Assembly: GCA_036346255.1 (NCBI GenBank)
Contig: CM070633.1
Coordinates: 35,680,192 to 35,744,191 of the forward strand
Reading direction: 5' to 3'
Length of the DNA stretch: 64,000 nt
Origin: Ampelocalamus luodianensis
Lineage: Eukaryota; Streptophyta; Magnoliopsida; Poales; Poaceae
Position numbers and translations under genes: made by a program. A model generated the notes under the pieces. It worked only from the letters and a program-made list of their open reading frames with translations, was not told the DNA's origin and did not search any database. Of this stretch, positions 46,238-59,903 are shown one piece after another. Each line of letters opens with the position of its first letter. The stretch's first letter is position 1.

Positions 46238-49200
46238 TGTCGAACCCGAGAATGAAAGATCCCGGAGTCTCTGTGTTTCATACATTAGTCTAGGAACAAC
46301 TAGTGTACAAGGTCAAATAAAAATAATAGCAAACTCATATCATGCATTTATTGAATAATAATCAAGTTTATTACATTTGGGCATAAGGCCAAATAAAAAG
46401 ATATAGCGGAAAGCATAAATAAATGTGTAGGCCACACAATTTGCCACATGCAATCGTCTGGGGGCGCGGCCTAGTCCTCCAAGTCCTCGCCATCTTGGTA
46501 GAATTCTTCTCCTTAACAACAATTTATTAAGCAAGGGTGAGTACAAAATGTACCCCACAAATTACACCCAATAACAGATATAATGCATGTAGGATAATGT
46601 CAAAGGAAGGTTTATATGGTTCTTTTGCATAAAGTTGCATTTTCAAGTTTAAATACACTTACTAAGTTTCAAAGCAATTTTAATTATTATCTAAAATCAA
46701 ACTTTTATTTTGATTCATCATTTCTTGAGTATAGGATAAACCTCTATACACAAATCATGAAGGACTAACTCCCTTACACCAGGCTTTCTGTCCAAATTTC
46801 CCAATTGGATAAAATATCCAAAAACAATTGAGTTTTAAATTATTTTAAAAACAAAACCAAGTCTAATAGACAAAAGGCTTTTCTCGGCATGTCCATGATC
46901 GTGGACGCGGCTATTTGAATAGATTATTACTCTGCAGAGTTTGTACAACTTTACCCACAAGAGACAGATTACTTAACTTATCGGCCAAGACACACTTCTG
47001 AAGGCATGCGACTAAGCAACTATCACGAGGCCTTTACCCTACACTATTTCAACATAGTTATGCCCACTAAGGTTTCGTTGTCGTAGGCTTCGCACCAAAT
47101 GACAACCCCCTCTTGCGCCATGTGGGTATTAAAATTAGGTCTTCACGACACCCAAACCTCTGATTGACATGACTATGGTGAAAGAGTATAGTTTAATTGG
47201 CCAAATCTGTCCCACACCAAACTTGTGGTGGTACAATATGGTTTAACTATCCGCAGCTCGCAGACCAGTCCTTAATTGACTGGACGACTTCCAAACAAAC
47301 CCCTGGGCCTCAATTATTCACTGCATTGAGCCCATGCATAAACTTGCACCCTCCAACTGTCCAATTCGCCCAAGTCTAAACTAGTTTTATTTATTTTTCA
47401 TGTCAAAATATTTTATAAACTTTCTATGGTAAAAACAATACCATAGTCTCACTTTTTAATCAACATTCTTATTTTGGCTAAATTCCCCAAAACCAACATT
47501 TTTGGTCTAAGCATTGACTAAGTATAAAGTTTTAAAAATTATTTTATTTTAACTAAGGTGACAAGAAAATGACTATTCAAACATCAACATTGGCCATGCA
47601 AATGAAATGGGGTAACTAGGAATTTAAAATAATTGGAATATAAATAAGGATGCATCAATTTAAAACAGAATTTAAATAATTTAAATAATAGGCTGAAATA
47701 TGATCAAATAGTGTAACTTGCCTTGCTCAAAGTCCTGAGGATCCAATTCTTCAAAAGATTCAAACTCTCTAGAGTCATCGAAATCTATACGAGAAAATGA
47801 GCCAAATTCAAACAAAATTCAAATAAATTCAATTAAAATTCAAATGAACTCCAAATTAAATAATTTTAGTATAGATTGCTAGATCTTTGTGAGAGTCGCC
47901 GGGTTGTTTAGCTTATAGTGCTTAACAGTCCAATTGGTCCTAGCATCACAAGAGAAATATCCCCGCACTCGGTGTATTATGTACCTTCCAGGAGCGGTAC
48001 ACATACATCTCCACAAACATAGCAGCAATTCCATACACAAGTTATTACAATACTGAAACTTTATAATTTACAACATAAAAAACATACAAGTTCATATTAC
48101 AACATAAGGGCCGACTGGCCAAATAGCACAACGAAATAAAGAGTTTGTAGCGGAACATAAGCCATAAGATGGTAGCAAAATAAAGCCAACCGGCTACCCT
48201 TACCCACAAGGCAACCGACCAGAAACCTGCCGAGCTGGCCATCAACGTCGAAGTCTGTCTCACAATAGTTAACCCCTTGGGGGTCAACCTCCTCTGCAAC
48301 ATGGACAATCCGGTTGAGTACAAAGTTGTATTCGCAAGACTTACAAACAACAGAATAGATAGATGCATTTGAGTAGATTAAACCCTGCAGGGGTGTACAA
48401 CTTTACCCACACGCCAGACCACTCCTTTGCCAAGCTATTTAGCATACTTCCAAAGGTATACCGGCAGAGCTAAGTCCTACAAGACGTTTTCCAATGGAAT
48501 ATATTAACTAAGAGCCGCACATATGGGTGAAACCCTCTGTGAACCGCCCTTGTGTGTGCAAATGGGCTCCCATAGAGGATCCATACGTTGTGTCAGAGTC
48601 ATCGGCCTAGCCTCGGCAACTGCCGAAGCTCCTTAGGCAAGGGAACCTACCTGGATCCCACCTCGCACAATCCAAACACAACATAACATTTTTCTCCCTA
48701 ACAACTACCACCTACGGCTCAGAGCTAACACATCCGAAAGTACTAAGTCAAGAGGGTTCCCATATGCCCTCATGTGGATGCACACAATAATTGCTTGGAT
48801 AAATGGCGCAAGTAATTCGGTCCTTGTTGACTTGGGCACAAACCAGCACACCCGATAACCATACCATTCATACCATTTGCCCAAGTCCAAATCATTTTAT
48901 TTTTAGTTTTAGTTTATCAAATATGATAGTTACATGAGTACCCTAACCCAAGTACTTAAAGTGATGATATAATGACCATCGCCGAAGCGATGATCCTCAT
49001 TCTTCCGGTCTAAGCATGGCTAAGTGATACAAACTCATATCTGATATATAACTGACTAGAGCCCATCCATCGAGACCTAAATCACTAGCAAGAAAATCAA
49101 CCTAGGCTCAGTAGCAAAGGATAACATTTTCCCACAACTTATGCATCTATTTGGATTAACTACCTCAACCGAGAAATTAAACATCAACATAGAACATGCA

Positions 49201-52200
49201 TACATACAGTTGCAAAACAAGATGATTGCATAAAAACTTAGTAGGATCAATATGATCAATGAGGGGCTGCTTGCCTTGCTGGAGATAGTCCACTTGCTGC
49301 TAAGGATCACACTCCTAGACAATCGAGTCTTCAAAACCTATCAAACGATTGAGAGGAACGAATAAGAACAAAAACAACGAATTTACACAGTAGGTAGAGC
49401 ATGATTTTATATGAATTTAGAAATACAAATTATTTGATTTGGAGTTTGCATGTGAGAGATATTCCCTAAACATTTTTTGCTGTGAGAGAAAATCCAGAAA
49501 ATGACAATATGTTACTGTAGCTGGAAGTAAATGTTTCCACAACATTTTCCAGAAAGGTGGTGGATATGAAATTTATATGGAAGACAGAGCATAACATTTC
49601 ATAAACAACAAAAATTGAATCACCCCATTTGGAGTTAATATGAATTTTCTATACATTTTTAAAGTTACGCAATTATTGTACCAATAATTCAAATATCAAC
49701 ATTTTCTGATACAAAAGCACATTTAAAACCTACTCCATGTTAAAGTAAAATGAAAATGAAAACCAATAAAATTTATTTAACTCAATTTGGAGCTATAATA
49801 AAATACTTATGAATTTTTGAAGTTAAATGAATTTTCAGTGTAGATATAACTCATGCCAGAAATTCATTTGAACTTTGAAATTTTTTAGGACAGTAACAAG
49901 TTTGAAATCCATTCTAAGTTAAAGTACATAAAAATTGGAAACCAACAAAATTGGTTTCACCCAAATTGGACTTAATATGAAATACTTATGCATTTTTAAA
50001 GTTTGAACAATTTTCAGTGTGCAAATAATTCAATTTGAAATTTATAAAAGCACTTAGTCCTTTTTATCCCCGAGCTGAGCTAGCCTCTATCACTAACAGA
50101 GGGGTCCACAATTTTCTTTTCTTTTATCAATTAACATCCTAAGGAAAACGGCTACTGACAAGCAGGTCCCACGTGTCATAGACACGGTCTACGAAATAGT
50201 GTGTGGACCTTCGGTCCACCACACAGTGCATTGGTCCATGGACCTAAGAGGGGTTTCCTGTGTACTTAAAGCCCTTGAGCCCACGCGTCATTGACTCTAG
50301 AGGAAAACTAATCGGTCATTAACTCCAGTTAGGCATTAACTATGTCCTAATGACAGAGATTTGGTTCCTAATAACGATGCTGCTGCGCTGGTCCAAATCG
50401 ACAACATGGTGCACCCGGCCTCGAGCTTCTCTAGCTAATCGCTGGCGAAGGAGGCCATGGTGGTGCCGGCCAAGGACAAAAACAGAATCCTCTCACTATT
50501 GTGCACACGAAGGTGCCGGAGGCAACGCGCGAAATGGCGTGAAGCGACGGTGCAACGCGGGGAGGTGGAGTGGAAGCTATGGCCAAAGTGGCAAAAATGA
50601 CCCGGCGACTCATCGCGCAAATGAGTTTGCGCATAAGCAATAGGAGAGGTCAAGGAGGGTACCGGAGTGATGCGGAGGGGATGAACTAGCCGGAGTGAGG
50701 TTAGCGACGATGGACAACGGCGGCGGCGGCGATGGAGACAACGAGGAGACCTCCACCTGAGCAACGAGGAAGGGAAAGGGAGGTAGGAGCAGCTTAAGCA
50801 AGGTTAGACAACAGTAATATCATTGGGAATTGACGGGAGTCTCGCCGTAGAGGTTGTAGCGGTGAAAAGGGGCACTTTGGCCAGAGACCAGGAAGAAGAG
50901 GTCGGTGGCAGGTTTCTGTGGACCAAAACCAAATCAAGTTAGGGGATTTGATCTTCGTGACGTGGAACACAAACTAACATGGGTAAGGAGGAGTGGGCGG
51001 CATGGGAATGGCCGAAACTTCGCAATGGTATCGCGGCCATGAACTCGAGCTTCAGCGCTTCCTCATATTTGAGCTCAATTGAGCAGGGAAGATGGTAGGG
51101 GAACGAATGGTGAGGCTTAGGGTGGTGAAAAGAACACAAGGAAGGACTCCAGTTTCTTTTATAGCTAGAGCCGACGGAGAGCGCGAGGAGACTGTAGCGA
51201 GCATGAGCTTGGCGCATGGATAGGCCGAGGTGACGGTGAGACGACGGGGGCAGGTGAGGGCACGGAACCATAGGCGAGGTCGAGAAACAGTAGGTGCAGG
51301 GTCAAGAACCTATGGCGGAGCCGTTGTGCGCTGATGCGGGTGTGAGCGAAGCCACGTCGTCTCCCTTGGCGAGCTGACGACGGCACGATCGCGTGTTGAA
51401 GAAGCACATGCAGGTAGGGCCAAGATGCCAGCAAGAGAAAGGCAAGTGGTGCAGTTGATATGCTAGTTGGTTGGGTTGGGTTGAGTCCACCCAGTCAGAC
51501 CGAGTCCAACAGTGCTTTGACTAATTTTTGAAAAAGGCTTAGAGTCTTAAGGGAATTTTTAGACAGATCTTCTGAGCCCAAAAAATTACGAAAATGTTAT
51601 GGAAGGTTCTTGATACTATGTATATATTTGTATAATTTTTCCAAGGTTTTTCTATAATGCATTTTTCTCAAGAAATGTTTTAAGGTCCTTATTTAGGTGT
51701 TTGACTTTTGATTTAACACATTGATTGGCTGGTTTAGAATAGCAAATAAAATCTAAAAATTATGAAAATTTTCAAATGAGTTTCTAAGGTACTCCAAAAC
51801 CTAGGAAAAATATTTCCAAGCATTATTCACATTATTTGTTTTGTACATCTATTAGGGTTATTATTTCCATGAATTAAAGCTTTAGGTTTTCAAAATGCAC
51901 AAAACCTTTGAATGAAATTCCAGAAACTCAAAAGGCAACAAGATGCATCAAAAGTTTTCAGAAGTTCATGTTTTTATACATTTGAAACACAAACCTTAAC
52001 TTGGGGTGTTACAATCTTGATTTTAGATAAATTTAGAAATTTGAAACGTCGAAATCAGAGCTCGTGTGAAGGAGAACGAGTCCTCAGAAGATTAAACCCT
52101 AAAGAAATTAATTACATTCGATTTTGTGAAATTCCCAAATTATTTTTCTAAAGGAAAAGATATTTATGACGTGTGCCTGACATTAGCGATTGATTTTCTT

Positions 52201-53518
52201 TTATCGCCAAATTATTTTTCTATTAGAAATCTAATTTCTTTCACTGACATGTGGGCCTAAAGTCCATGGACTTGGTCCATGAAAAGCAAAAAGTCTACGG
52301 TGAACTTGGTTTACAGAATAGTGCACAGGGTTGCACATGCACTGGCGCTGGTTGCGCAAAAAGGGTGAGGTGGCTTCTGCGTGGCGGCCACGTGGCTACC
52401 ACATGGCTGCCACGTCACTGTCGACGGTGGCGGCGCTCTAGGCCCAATGGTTCCGGCGAACGACAGGGTCTTGGTTGGCGGCGAGGTTACCAATGTGTAG
52501 AGGGCGGTGAGGCGAACCTAACGTGCACCTTTGCGACGAGAGAGCGTGAGGGAGTCGCCGGTAATGAGGAAGAAAGCGGCGGTGAGGCTCGAGTCTTCGT
52601 GGCGAGGTCGCTCCAATGAAGCTTTGTCGATGTGGAGGTGTGCCTAAAGTAGAACGCGAGTCGGCGAAGGCGATTGTGCGGTCAGAGACAACGAAGCATC
52701 ATCGACGGTGGGGAATTTTACGGCTCCAGGGTTTGCGGCCGACGAGCTTCGAAGACAAATTCTGGCGACTAGAGGTGGATTGGGGAGAATTGAGAGGAGT
52801 TGGAATGAGATGATGAAGCCGATCCCGAGGTGTCCTTTTATAGTGCAAGGGGTGGCCAAATCGGCGAGGAGCCGTTGGAGGTTGTTTCGGAAACAGCGAC
52901 AGGATAAGGAGTCTGGCGGCAATACAAGATAGAGTCGAGTTTGGTTTGGTTACGGAAGATAAGAGGATACGATGACGGGGTAGGCGAGGCAAATGCGGGC
53001 AGTTTTGGCCGGATTCTGGAAGCTCCGAACAAGCGAAAATGGCAGAGCCAGGCGCTAGCACGAGGAAGGAGAAGGTGAGGTGGGAGAAGCCCTCACACGT
53101 GGGGTCCACCTGGAGGTGAGAGGGGGAGAGGGAGGGGTGAGGCGTGGGCTGGGCTGGACATGTGGGCCGGGCGCATGTGGGCGCACGTGGGAAAAGGAAT
53201 GGGCCAAGGGAGATTCGGCCCAAAGAGATTTTCTGAATTTCTTTTGATTTAATGATTTCGGAAATTGTGTTAAATCAATTTAGCTTTAGAAAAAAGTGAA
53301 TAAAGTCTAAAAATTATGGAAAAATTCACAGAAATTTCCAGAGACATTTATGACTTAAATAAAATATTTTCAACTTTAAGTTGGTATTTAATTTTGCAAA
53401 TAAATTATTTTGACTTTAAAATAAATAGGAAAAACCTTTTAAATTCTAGAAAATTCAAAAAACTCAAGGAAAATAGTTCAAAAATTTTTAACAAAAATTG
53501 AAAATTTGGGATGTTACA
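46238..53518 (-). mobile_element. long LTR, target duplication CTTGC, with a second LTR nested inside
   Basis: TGTCGAACCCG to GGGATGTTACA, flanked by CTTGC at 46233-46237 and 53519-53523. Without the nested element it is about 3150 bp. Minus orientation with a TATA box at 52834-52843 (inverted CTATAAAAGG). No coding region, so a solo LTR of the TGTAACATCCC class. The proline-rich minus-strand frame 52699-53223 falls in its GC-rich promoter zone. Confidence 0.88.
47888..52013 (-). mobile_element. solo LTR, 4.1 kb, target duplication ATCTT, nested in the previous one
   Basis: TGTGAGAGTCGCC to GGGGTGTTACA, 4126 bp, flanked by ATCTT at 47883-47887 and 52014-52018. Minus orientation, TATA box at 51156-51164 (inverted CTATAAAAG). 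No coding region. It is the youngest of the three layers at this place. Confidence 0.9.
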
Positions 53519-55283
53519 CTTGCCCTGTGCGCCTGCGCCTCCCCTGTCTTGTGCTCTCTTTCTTCTTCTTTCTTTCTTGAAGTCACTTACATGTGGGGCC
53601 CAGCTATAAGTCTCTCTTTTAATTCCTTAATTCTGAAAATGAAGATTGTCCGGAATATTCCCTCTTTTTCCTTTTTCTATCATTTCATGTGATATTCAAA
53701 CTTCTAGATGTTCGTTCTTCTTCATACGAACTCCAATTTCATCGATTCTTGTTCCTAAATTCATCTAAATTCATAATCTCTCCATTGGTGCCAATTTTAT
53801 AAATTTTTAATTTTATTTGATTTTTTGTTATTTATTTTATCTCGTTTCGCGCTTATAATATCCGACGTTGCCGAAGCAAGTTTGGACCAACCGGAGCGTG
53901 TGACCTCAACCGTCGACAAAGGCGAGTCTCCTTTGAATATTTTGTACCTATGAGTTTTAAATATTGTTTTCAGTTTTAAAGTATTATGCATTGCTATTTC
54001 ACATAAAATTATTAGTTCAAATTGTAGGTTATTAGTTAAACCTAAAATTGTTAATATATTCCTTTGATAATTGTTATCATATACCTTTGTAACCCCAGCA
54101 TAGTAACTCTGCAATATTGATTACAACATTGTAGAATAGTTAAACATAGTAGAATTGCTTAGATATGCTTTTCAATCTTGATCACATTTTATGCAAATCT
54201 TTTTGAGAAATGTATGGCAATAGGTATTGCCGTTAGTTTTTCAAATAAAATAAAATAGTGAAAATCTATTTAGACTTGAACGGATGGTAAGTTAATGGGT
54301 GTAGCTAGAGCACGAGAACTTGTATTGTGTTAAGTTCCGCCCAAGTCATATTAAGGACCGACGCCTGTGACTATCCAAACTAAGCAACTACCATACATCC
54401 ACATGTCCTAAATGGGAAGGACCTGGCCCACTAATTTACCATGTTCTAGCATTATGCTCGTGGGCTGTAGTTGTTAGGTGTTCCTTTTTGGGATTTTGCA
54501 GACGATGATAATTAACATCCATGTCTGTTGGGGCTTGCCTCGGGCGATGGTAATAGACATCTATGTCTGGGTAGGTTATCCCCCACAATGGTAGGCTCTG
54601 GATCGATGGTAAATGATGTCCATTACTTAGGGTTAAGCTCATCAGGCGGGTTGGTGTTAGAGCATGGTATTGTAAAGGCCTTGTGATAATCGCTCAGTCG
54701 CACGCCCAAGGAAGCGTGTCATGGCTGACATTATAAGTTGATTATCATGTGTGGGTCAAGCTGTACAACCTCTGCAGAGTGTAAAACTATTTGAATAGCC
54801 GTACACATGGTCAAGGGCGTGCAAGGTGCATTTTCATATGGTAGATTTTGGTTTTGATTTCAAAAGAGTAAATTTTGGGAACCCGAGAGCAATTGGGACT
54901 CTCGGGTAGTTTTTCTAGCACCTAGAGCCAGTTGGGCAGCTAGAGCCCTACCCTTTGGACCTTGGCAGCTACAACCTTGATACTAGTGGTTGGTAGCTAG
55001 AACCTCCACTAACAATACAATTAATTAATTTATCGAAACTACATTTATCAAATTCACTTTATGAAAAAAAAATTAAACATAAAATATCGCATTGTGCAAA
55101 AAAAACCATATAAGCTTCACTTGTTAAAGCTATGCATATGCATTTTTTCCAAGACTCGTGGAGTACGTTTTGTACTCATCACATGCTACACTCAAAATAA
55201 ATCTCAGAAATCTTCAACGATACCGAGAACGACTACGACTTCTACGCCTACGAGTTTGACGAAGGACACCCGAAGTACTAGGT

Positions 55284-57495
55284 TGAAGAATCTAGACCTG
55301 CCATTATGAGTTAATAGAGTATTTTGGTGATTAATGACAAATCTATATGTGAGACTAACACTTTTATTGATATACCTATTGTTTAGTCTCAATTGGATAA
55401 AAAGGTGAAAATCAAAGAGGTATGCATTCGACACCATATTTCTATATCTTGTTGCATTCATCGGATCCAAAATATAGGTTAAACTCCACTAAAAGTCTAA
55501 CTTATGTGCATATGTTTTTATTACACATTCATGTATGCACACATTTAGAAGGAGTTCACTCTATGTTTTGTAGTTTTATTAGTATTGATCCATATTCTTT
55601 TATCCGCATATATTGAGGATCTCTACTTTGAAACATATCCTTTGAGTATATAAAACTTGTGTAGTTTATATATACTCATATTGCTTTATATTCAATTATT
55701 TGCAATTGTGTTATGGGACTAATGTGTGTACTAAGATGTTTTCAAGGCTTAGTCCTGGAGTTCGAATGGTGACATGAAAAGGAAATGCAAAGGTGATAAG
55801 AGATCAACATGGCTCAAGACAAAGGAGTCATGCATTGCATTTCGAAAAGATTATGGAAGAACTTCAGTGGAAATTGGTACAACCGCATTTGGTAAGCGGT
55901 ACTACTGGTGTGTACTCAGTGGTACTACCGCTCGACGGTAGTTCCGGAGTTCTTTTGGCAGTACTACCGATGAACGTTCGGACCGTCCATCCAATCGTGC
56001 GGTTAAGACCTGTGGTCCAAACATTCAAAGCCATCTGAGCCGTCCATGTGTTTTATCTAATCGTTTGGTCTTGTGCTATTGTTTTGGCAACGGTAGTTCC
56101 GGGGTTCCTTAGTGAAACTACCGCTTAAACGGAAGTACCGGTGTTCTTTTATCGGTACTACCGGTGAACGTCTGACCGTCTAAGTGCATGATCAAATTGT
56201 GCAGTTAAGACCTGTGGTCCGAACATTCCTTTGAATCTGAGCCGTCCACGTTGTTGGTTTGTTCGGACCGTCCGAAAGTCACTCAGATTGTGCGGTTAAA
56301 ACCTTCGGTCCGAACGTTCCTTTCAATCTGGGCCATCCACATGGACACTCTGTTTAAGTGAGCTGATCTAATCATTCTTGATTAAAAGGAAGTACCAGTG
56401 TTCTATTTGCGGAACTACCGTATCACTGTAGGACCGTTTAAAGAGCGGTACATTTTTTACAGAGAGACACCTTTAAAGAGCAGTATCACGGTGTGTTTGA
56501 GATCATGCAATTAGGTGAGTTGTGTAACCCTTTGAATAAGCTTTTCATAGAGTCCAAGATCACGTATTTCCGGCATTGGAATCAAAAGTTATGACCATTT
56601 TACCGAGTGTCGTCTGTGCTGAAAAATGGGCTGCAGAACTACCGCCCTTATAAGAGAGGTATTGCCGCATAAAGGTAGTACCGCGGTTTACACTGCGGTA
56701 GTTCTGCACCAATGCTGTAACGGCTAGTTTTTGGGCTGTTTCGTCTCCAAACGGCTAGTTTTTGTTGTGGAGACTATAAATACCCCCTGGCTGGTGAGAG
56801 ACAACCTTTGGCATTCTATTTCACTCTCTTGAGCTAGTGTGAGCCTCTCCTCTCAATTGTGCATGTGTTGCACCTTGTGAGCAAGGAGAGAGGTATCTAG
56901 TTGCATCTAGAGTTCGATTTCGTATCCATTTGAGCTTGTGCATTCGTTGCACATGGTGAGATTCAAGCAAGGGGCTTGGGTTATTACTCTTGGTGTTTGT
57001 CGACGCCTAGACGGTGTGGAGGAGTCGTGTCCGATGTTCTTCTCAAGAAGCTTGTGAGAAGGCCCGACGTGTTATGAGTGGTTTGGTGCTCGCCATCTCC
57101 GGAGTGGAGGAAGAGTAACCTCGAGTGGATTTGAGGTGTTTGACTTAATTCGTGGAGCTAGTCCAATTGGCTTGAGCTTACCTCAATGTGGATTAGGGAA
57201 GACCGATAAGTCTCCGAACACCACGGTAAAACATCATTGTGTCATTGTGATTTGCTCTCTTGCGATTTACTTTGTGCAATTAACATTCCTATAATTAAAT
57301 TACATGTCTTTGTATGTTTGCTATCATTGTCAATAGGCTTATATTGTTGGTGCACTTAGTAAAGACTAGTTGATTTAGACTTTAATTGTGCAAAACCGAT
57401 TTGATTTATAATTCTGCATAAAACTCGGTTTTAGCCAAAAGATTTTTAAAGACCGCCTATTCACCCCCCCTCTAGTCGGCCTCCTCGATCTTACA
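55284..57495 (-). mobile_element. solo LTR, GGTGAATAGG family, minus orientation
   Basis: Starts TGAAGAATCTAGACC and ends GATCTTACA, the inverted counterparts of the ends of the 23257-33221 element. Flanks TAGGT (55279-55283) and TAGAT (57496-57500) differ at one base, so the target duplication is imperfect. GGTAGTTCCGG / GGTACTACCG motifs fill 55880-56720. Length 2212 bp; no coding region. Confidence 0.78.
55880..56720. repeat. scattered GGTAGTTCCG / CGGTACTACCG inverted motifs
   Basis: About a dozen copies, less regular than the cassette array at 27230-28100 of the related element, interleaved with GGACCGTCCA / TGTGGTCCGAACATTC blocks repeated three times. Confidence 0.75.
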
Positions 57496-57780
57496 TAGAT
57501 TGCGCTTCCCAATTGAATGTCGGTGGGCAATTTGCTGGGCCACCACTCGAAGATTATGATTTATTGTTTCCGCTGCTATAAGACTCAAGGTCTTTTAACC
57601 TCTTTTGTAATAAGTGGCCATAAGGCCGGTACTCAGTTGTTTATTAATGTTATTTCATGATTTGAAATTGTTATCAACGATGTTTCCACTGTGTGTACTA
57701 GCTACTGATCTGGAACTGGTGCAGAAATACACAGAGGGTTCAGATTTAGAAATCCAGTCCCGATACTGCTGATCTGAGAA

Positions 57781-59903
57781 TTTATTTCAGCATTGATTAG
57801 ACTTCATAATGTTGTCCAATGCAAATGTGGCCAATATTATTCAGATGTTTTTTTAGAAAATTAGTATTGTTCTGTTACCCACATCAATGACTTTCTGGTT
57901 TGGTTCCTCATATTGTCTTTCTCCTGTTGGGGTAGTAGCTTCCATATCCTAGAAATCAACAATTGCAACCAACATCAGTTTATATTGCAACATCTTCAAA
58001 TGTGCAATTTATTCTCTTGTTGTATCTTATTTTATTTTATTCTTGTTCCAAGAAACTTTTGTATTGCCTTGTGTACATAAATTGCAACAAGTACATCATT
58101 TACTCTACTTGTGCTCTTTTTTGTAAGGATTCATGTAGCCTTTTTTGTATTTGGTAGAATTTGCTTTTCTATTTTTTTGTTTTGCTTAGCTAGATGTTTT
58201 TTGCTTCCTAGAATTTTATTTTTATATGCTTTCTTTTAGGGTTCACCTGGCCTAGCTTTTTTTTGTCTTTCCTAGATTTTTTTTCCTGTTTTTTATTATT
58301 CAGCTAGCTAATTTAAAATGAAAGCAAATTTTCTAAAAAAATTCCATCCAATTAAAGAAGCCAGACATCACTATGTGTTTAAAAGCTTGCAGTGCTCAGC
58401 TAGCAATTTTTGTAAACCTTTTAAATTTTTTGGGAGTCTATATGAAACATCTTCTTTAAACAGTACTGTTGTAATTGAATGGTGACTTTTATCTTTGCTT
58501 AGTTTCAAAGATTGCTTGGGAGAAGGTGACCGCTTGCTCCAAATTGTGTACGTCGAACGATCAGTACTCATCCCGTCTCAAACTCTTATGGACCAAATAT
58601 CAAAGGAAACCAAGGAAGAACCAATTGCATCTGCTTTGTTTGTTGGAGAAGATGTACGTAGTAGAAACTGATGTAGAATAACAAACATACATGGGCCCTT
58701 CTTGATGTTGACATGCAGATGAAGATCACATGGACATTCGTTAGGCAGGTTGGTACCTTCCCATCCCTTTTGCTTCTTGTGTTCTTGGTCCACCCCTTTT
58801 TCCTTCTTCCCTTTCTTTCTAATTTGTTTCCTACATGATGTTGCTAGATCTCCCTTCTCTTCCTCTCCCTTGATTTTTTGTCTTGTCCGAGTATTTTTTA
58901 CCTATCCTAATTTTTTTCTTGTTCTAATTTTTTTGTGCCATAAGTTCTTTTTTCCCTAGGCTCAATATTGCCTAACATTGTAATAAAATTACAGTGTTTT
59001 TTTCTTATTTTTGTTCCTTCGGTATTTTAGTTCTTCCTGTAAGTCATTTTTCCCCATGGACTCAATATTTGATGGGCCTAACATTGTAATAAAAATGGGC
59101 CTAACATTGTAATAAAATTGCAGTGTTTTTCCTTATTTTTGTTCCTTCGATATCCTAGTTTTTCGTGTATCATCGTTATGCGGCTAATTGGCAATGTGTT
59201 GTCTATGTTTTTTTAAGCATGCTTTCAATGGCCAGCCCACAAGCAATCAGGCATTTTTAACATCACAAGCAATCAGGCCCTTGACGGGTTGGTGTCAGAC
59301 AAACCGTATCCATTAAGAAGAGAATCAGCCCAGCAAAACGCAACAGAAAACACACCAACTGATACAAAACAGAAAAAAAAACCATTGGATGGTGATCCAA
59401 CATACAGAAGAAAGTGACAGAGATTTAAGAAAATTTCAAGTGATTGTAGCATAGTCAGCCCCAATTTTCTTTTTCGGCGGTTAGGAACTCAAGAGACCAA
59501 CAGATACGTACGTACGTACCTCGTCGCAGTTTCTATGTGTGTGTATGTTTAACCCATGTGTGTGCATATCTTTGTGAGAGAGACTAAGAGAGGATTTGAG
59601 TGATACCTCTCTGAACCTCTCTCTCTGCAGGGGGGCACCCCGCGTAGCCGCCAACCCCAACCTCCGGCTGCCCAGCCAGCCAACCATGGCTGCGTGCCTA
59701 CGTCAAGAAGAAGAACTGAAGAAGCAGAGCCAGTGGCAAGATCTGGCCATCTGGGTGGCCGGTGGGCCTCTGAACTGGGGTTTGCCAGTGGGGTGGTCGG
59801 GCATGGGACGGTGGGAGCCGGTCTAGCCGGACAAGGATTGCCGGAGGCCAGGCACGAAGGAGGAGTCTGGAGGAGGAGTTGAGGAGGGCAGGACCGTAGG
59901 GCG
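57781..59903. other. T-rich spacer with possible exon-like fragments
   Basis: Mostly T-rich, intron-like. A CTTTGCTTAG acceptor-like site at about 58501 precedes an open stretch (to 58680) that I do not recognise. CCTAACATTGTAATAAAA occurs three times near 58970-59115, and ACAAGCAATCAGGC twice near 59240-59275. 59590-59890 is GC-rich with no clear gene. Confidence 0.4.

Larger units (their letters stand above)
45590..57780 (+). mobile_element. LTR-type sequence, plus orientation, interrupted by two insertions (bounds approximate)
   Basis: Three pieces: 45590-46237 (with TATAAAG at 45693-45699), 53519-55283, and 57496-57780. They read continuously once the insertions at 46238-53518 and 55284-57495, with their target duplications, are removed. 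The GCAGAGTGT...TTTGAATAGCCG motif near 54773 links it to the other long LTRs here. Outer ends and target duplication are not resolved; it probably inserted near the 5' end of the Tat element. Confidence 0.6.

Noticed and set aside
52699..53223. Minus-strand 174-residue frame as a gene
   Set aside because: Falls around the promoter and TATA box of a solo LTR; low-complexity proline-rich content.
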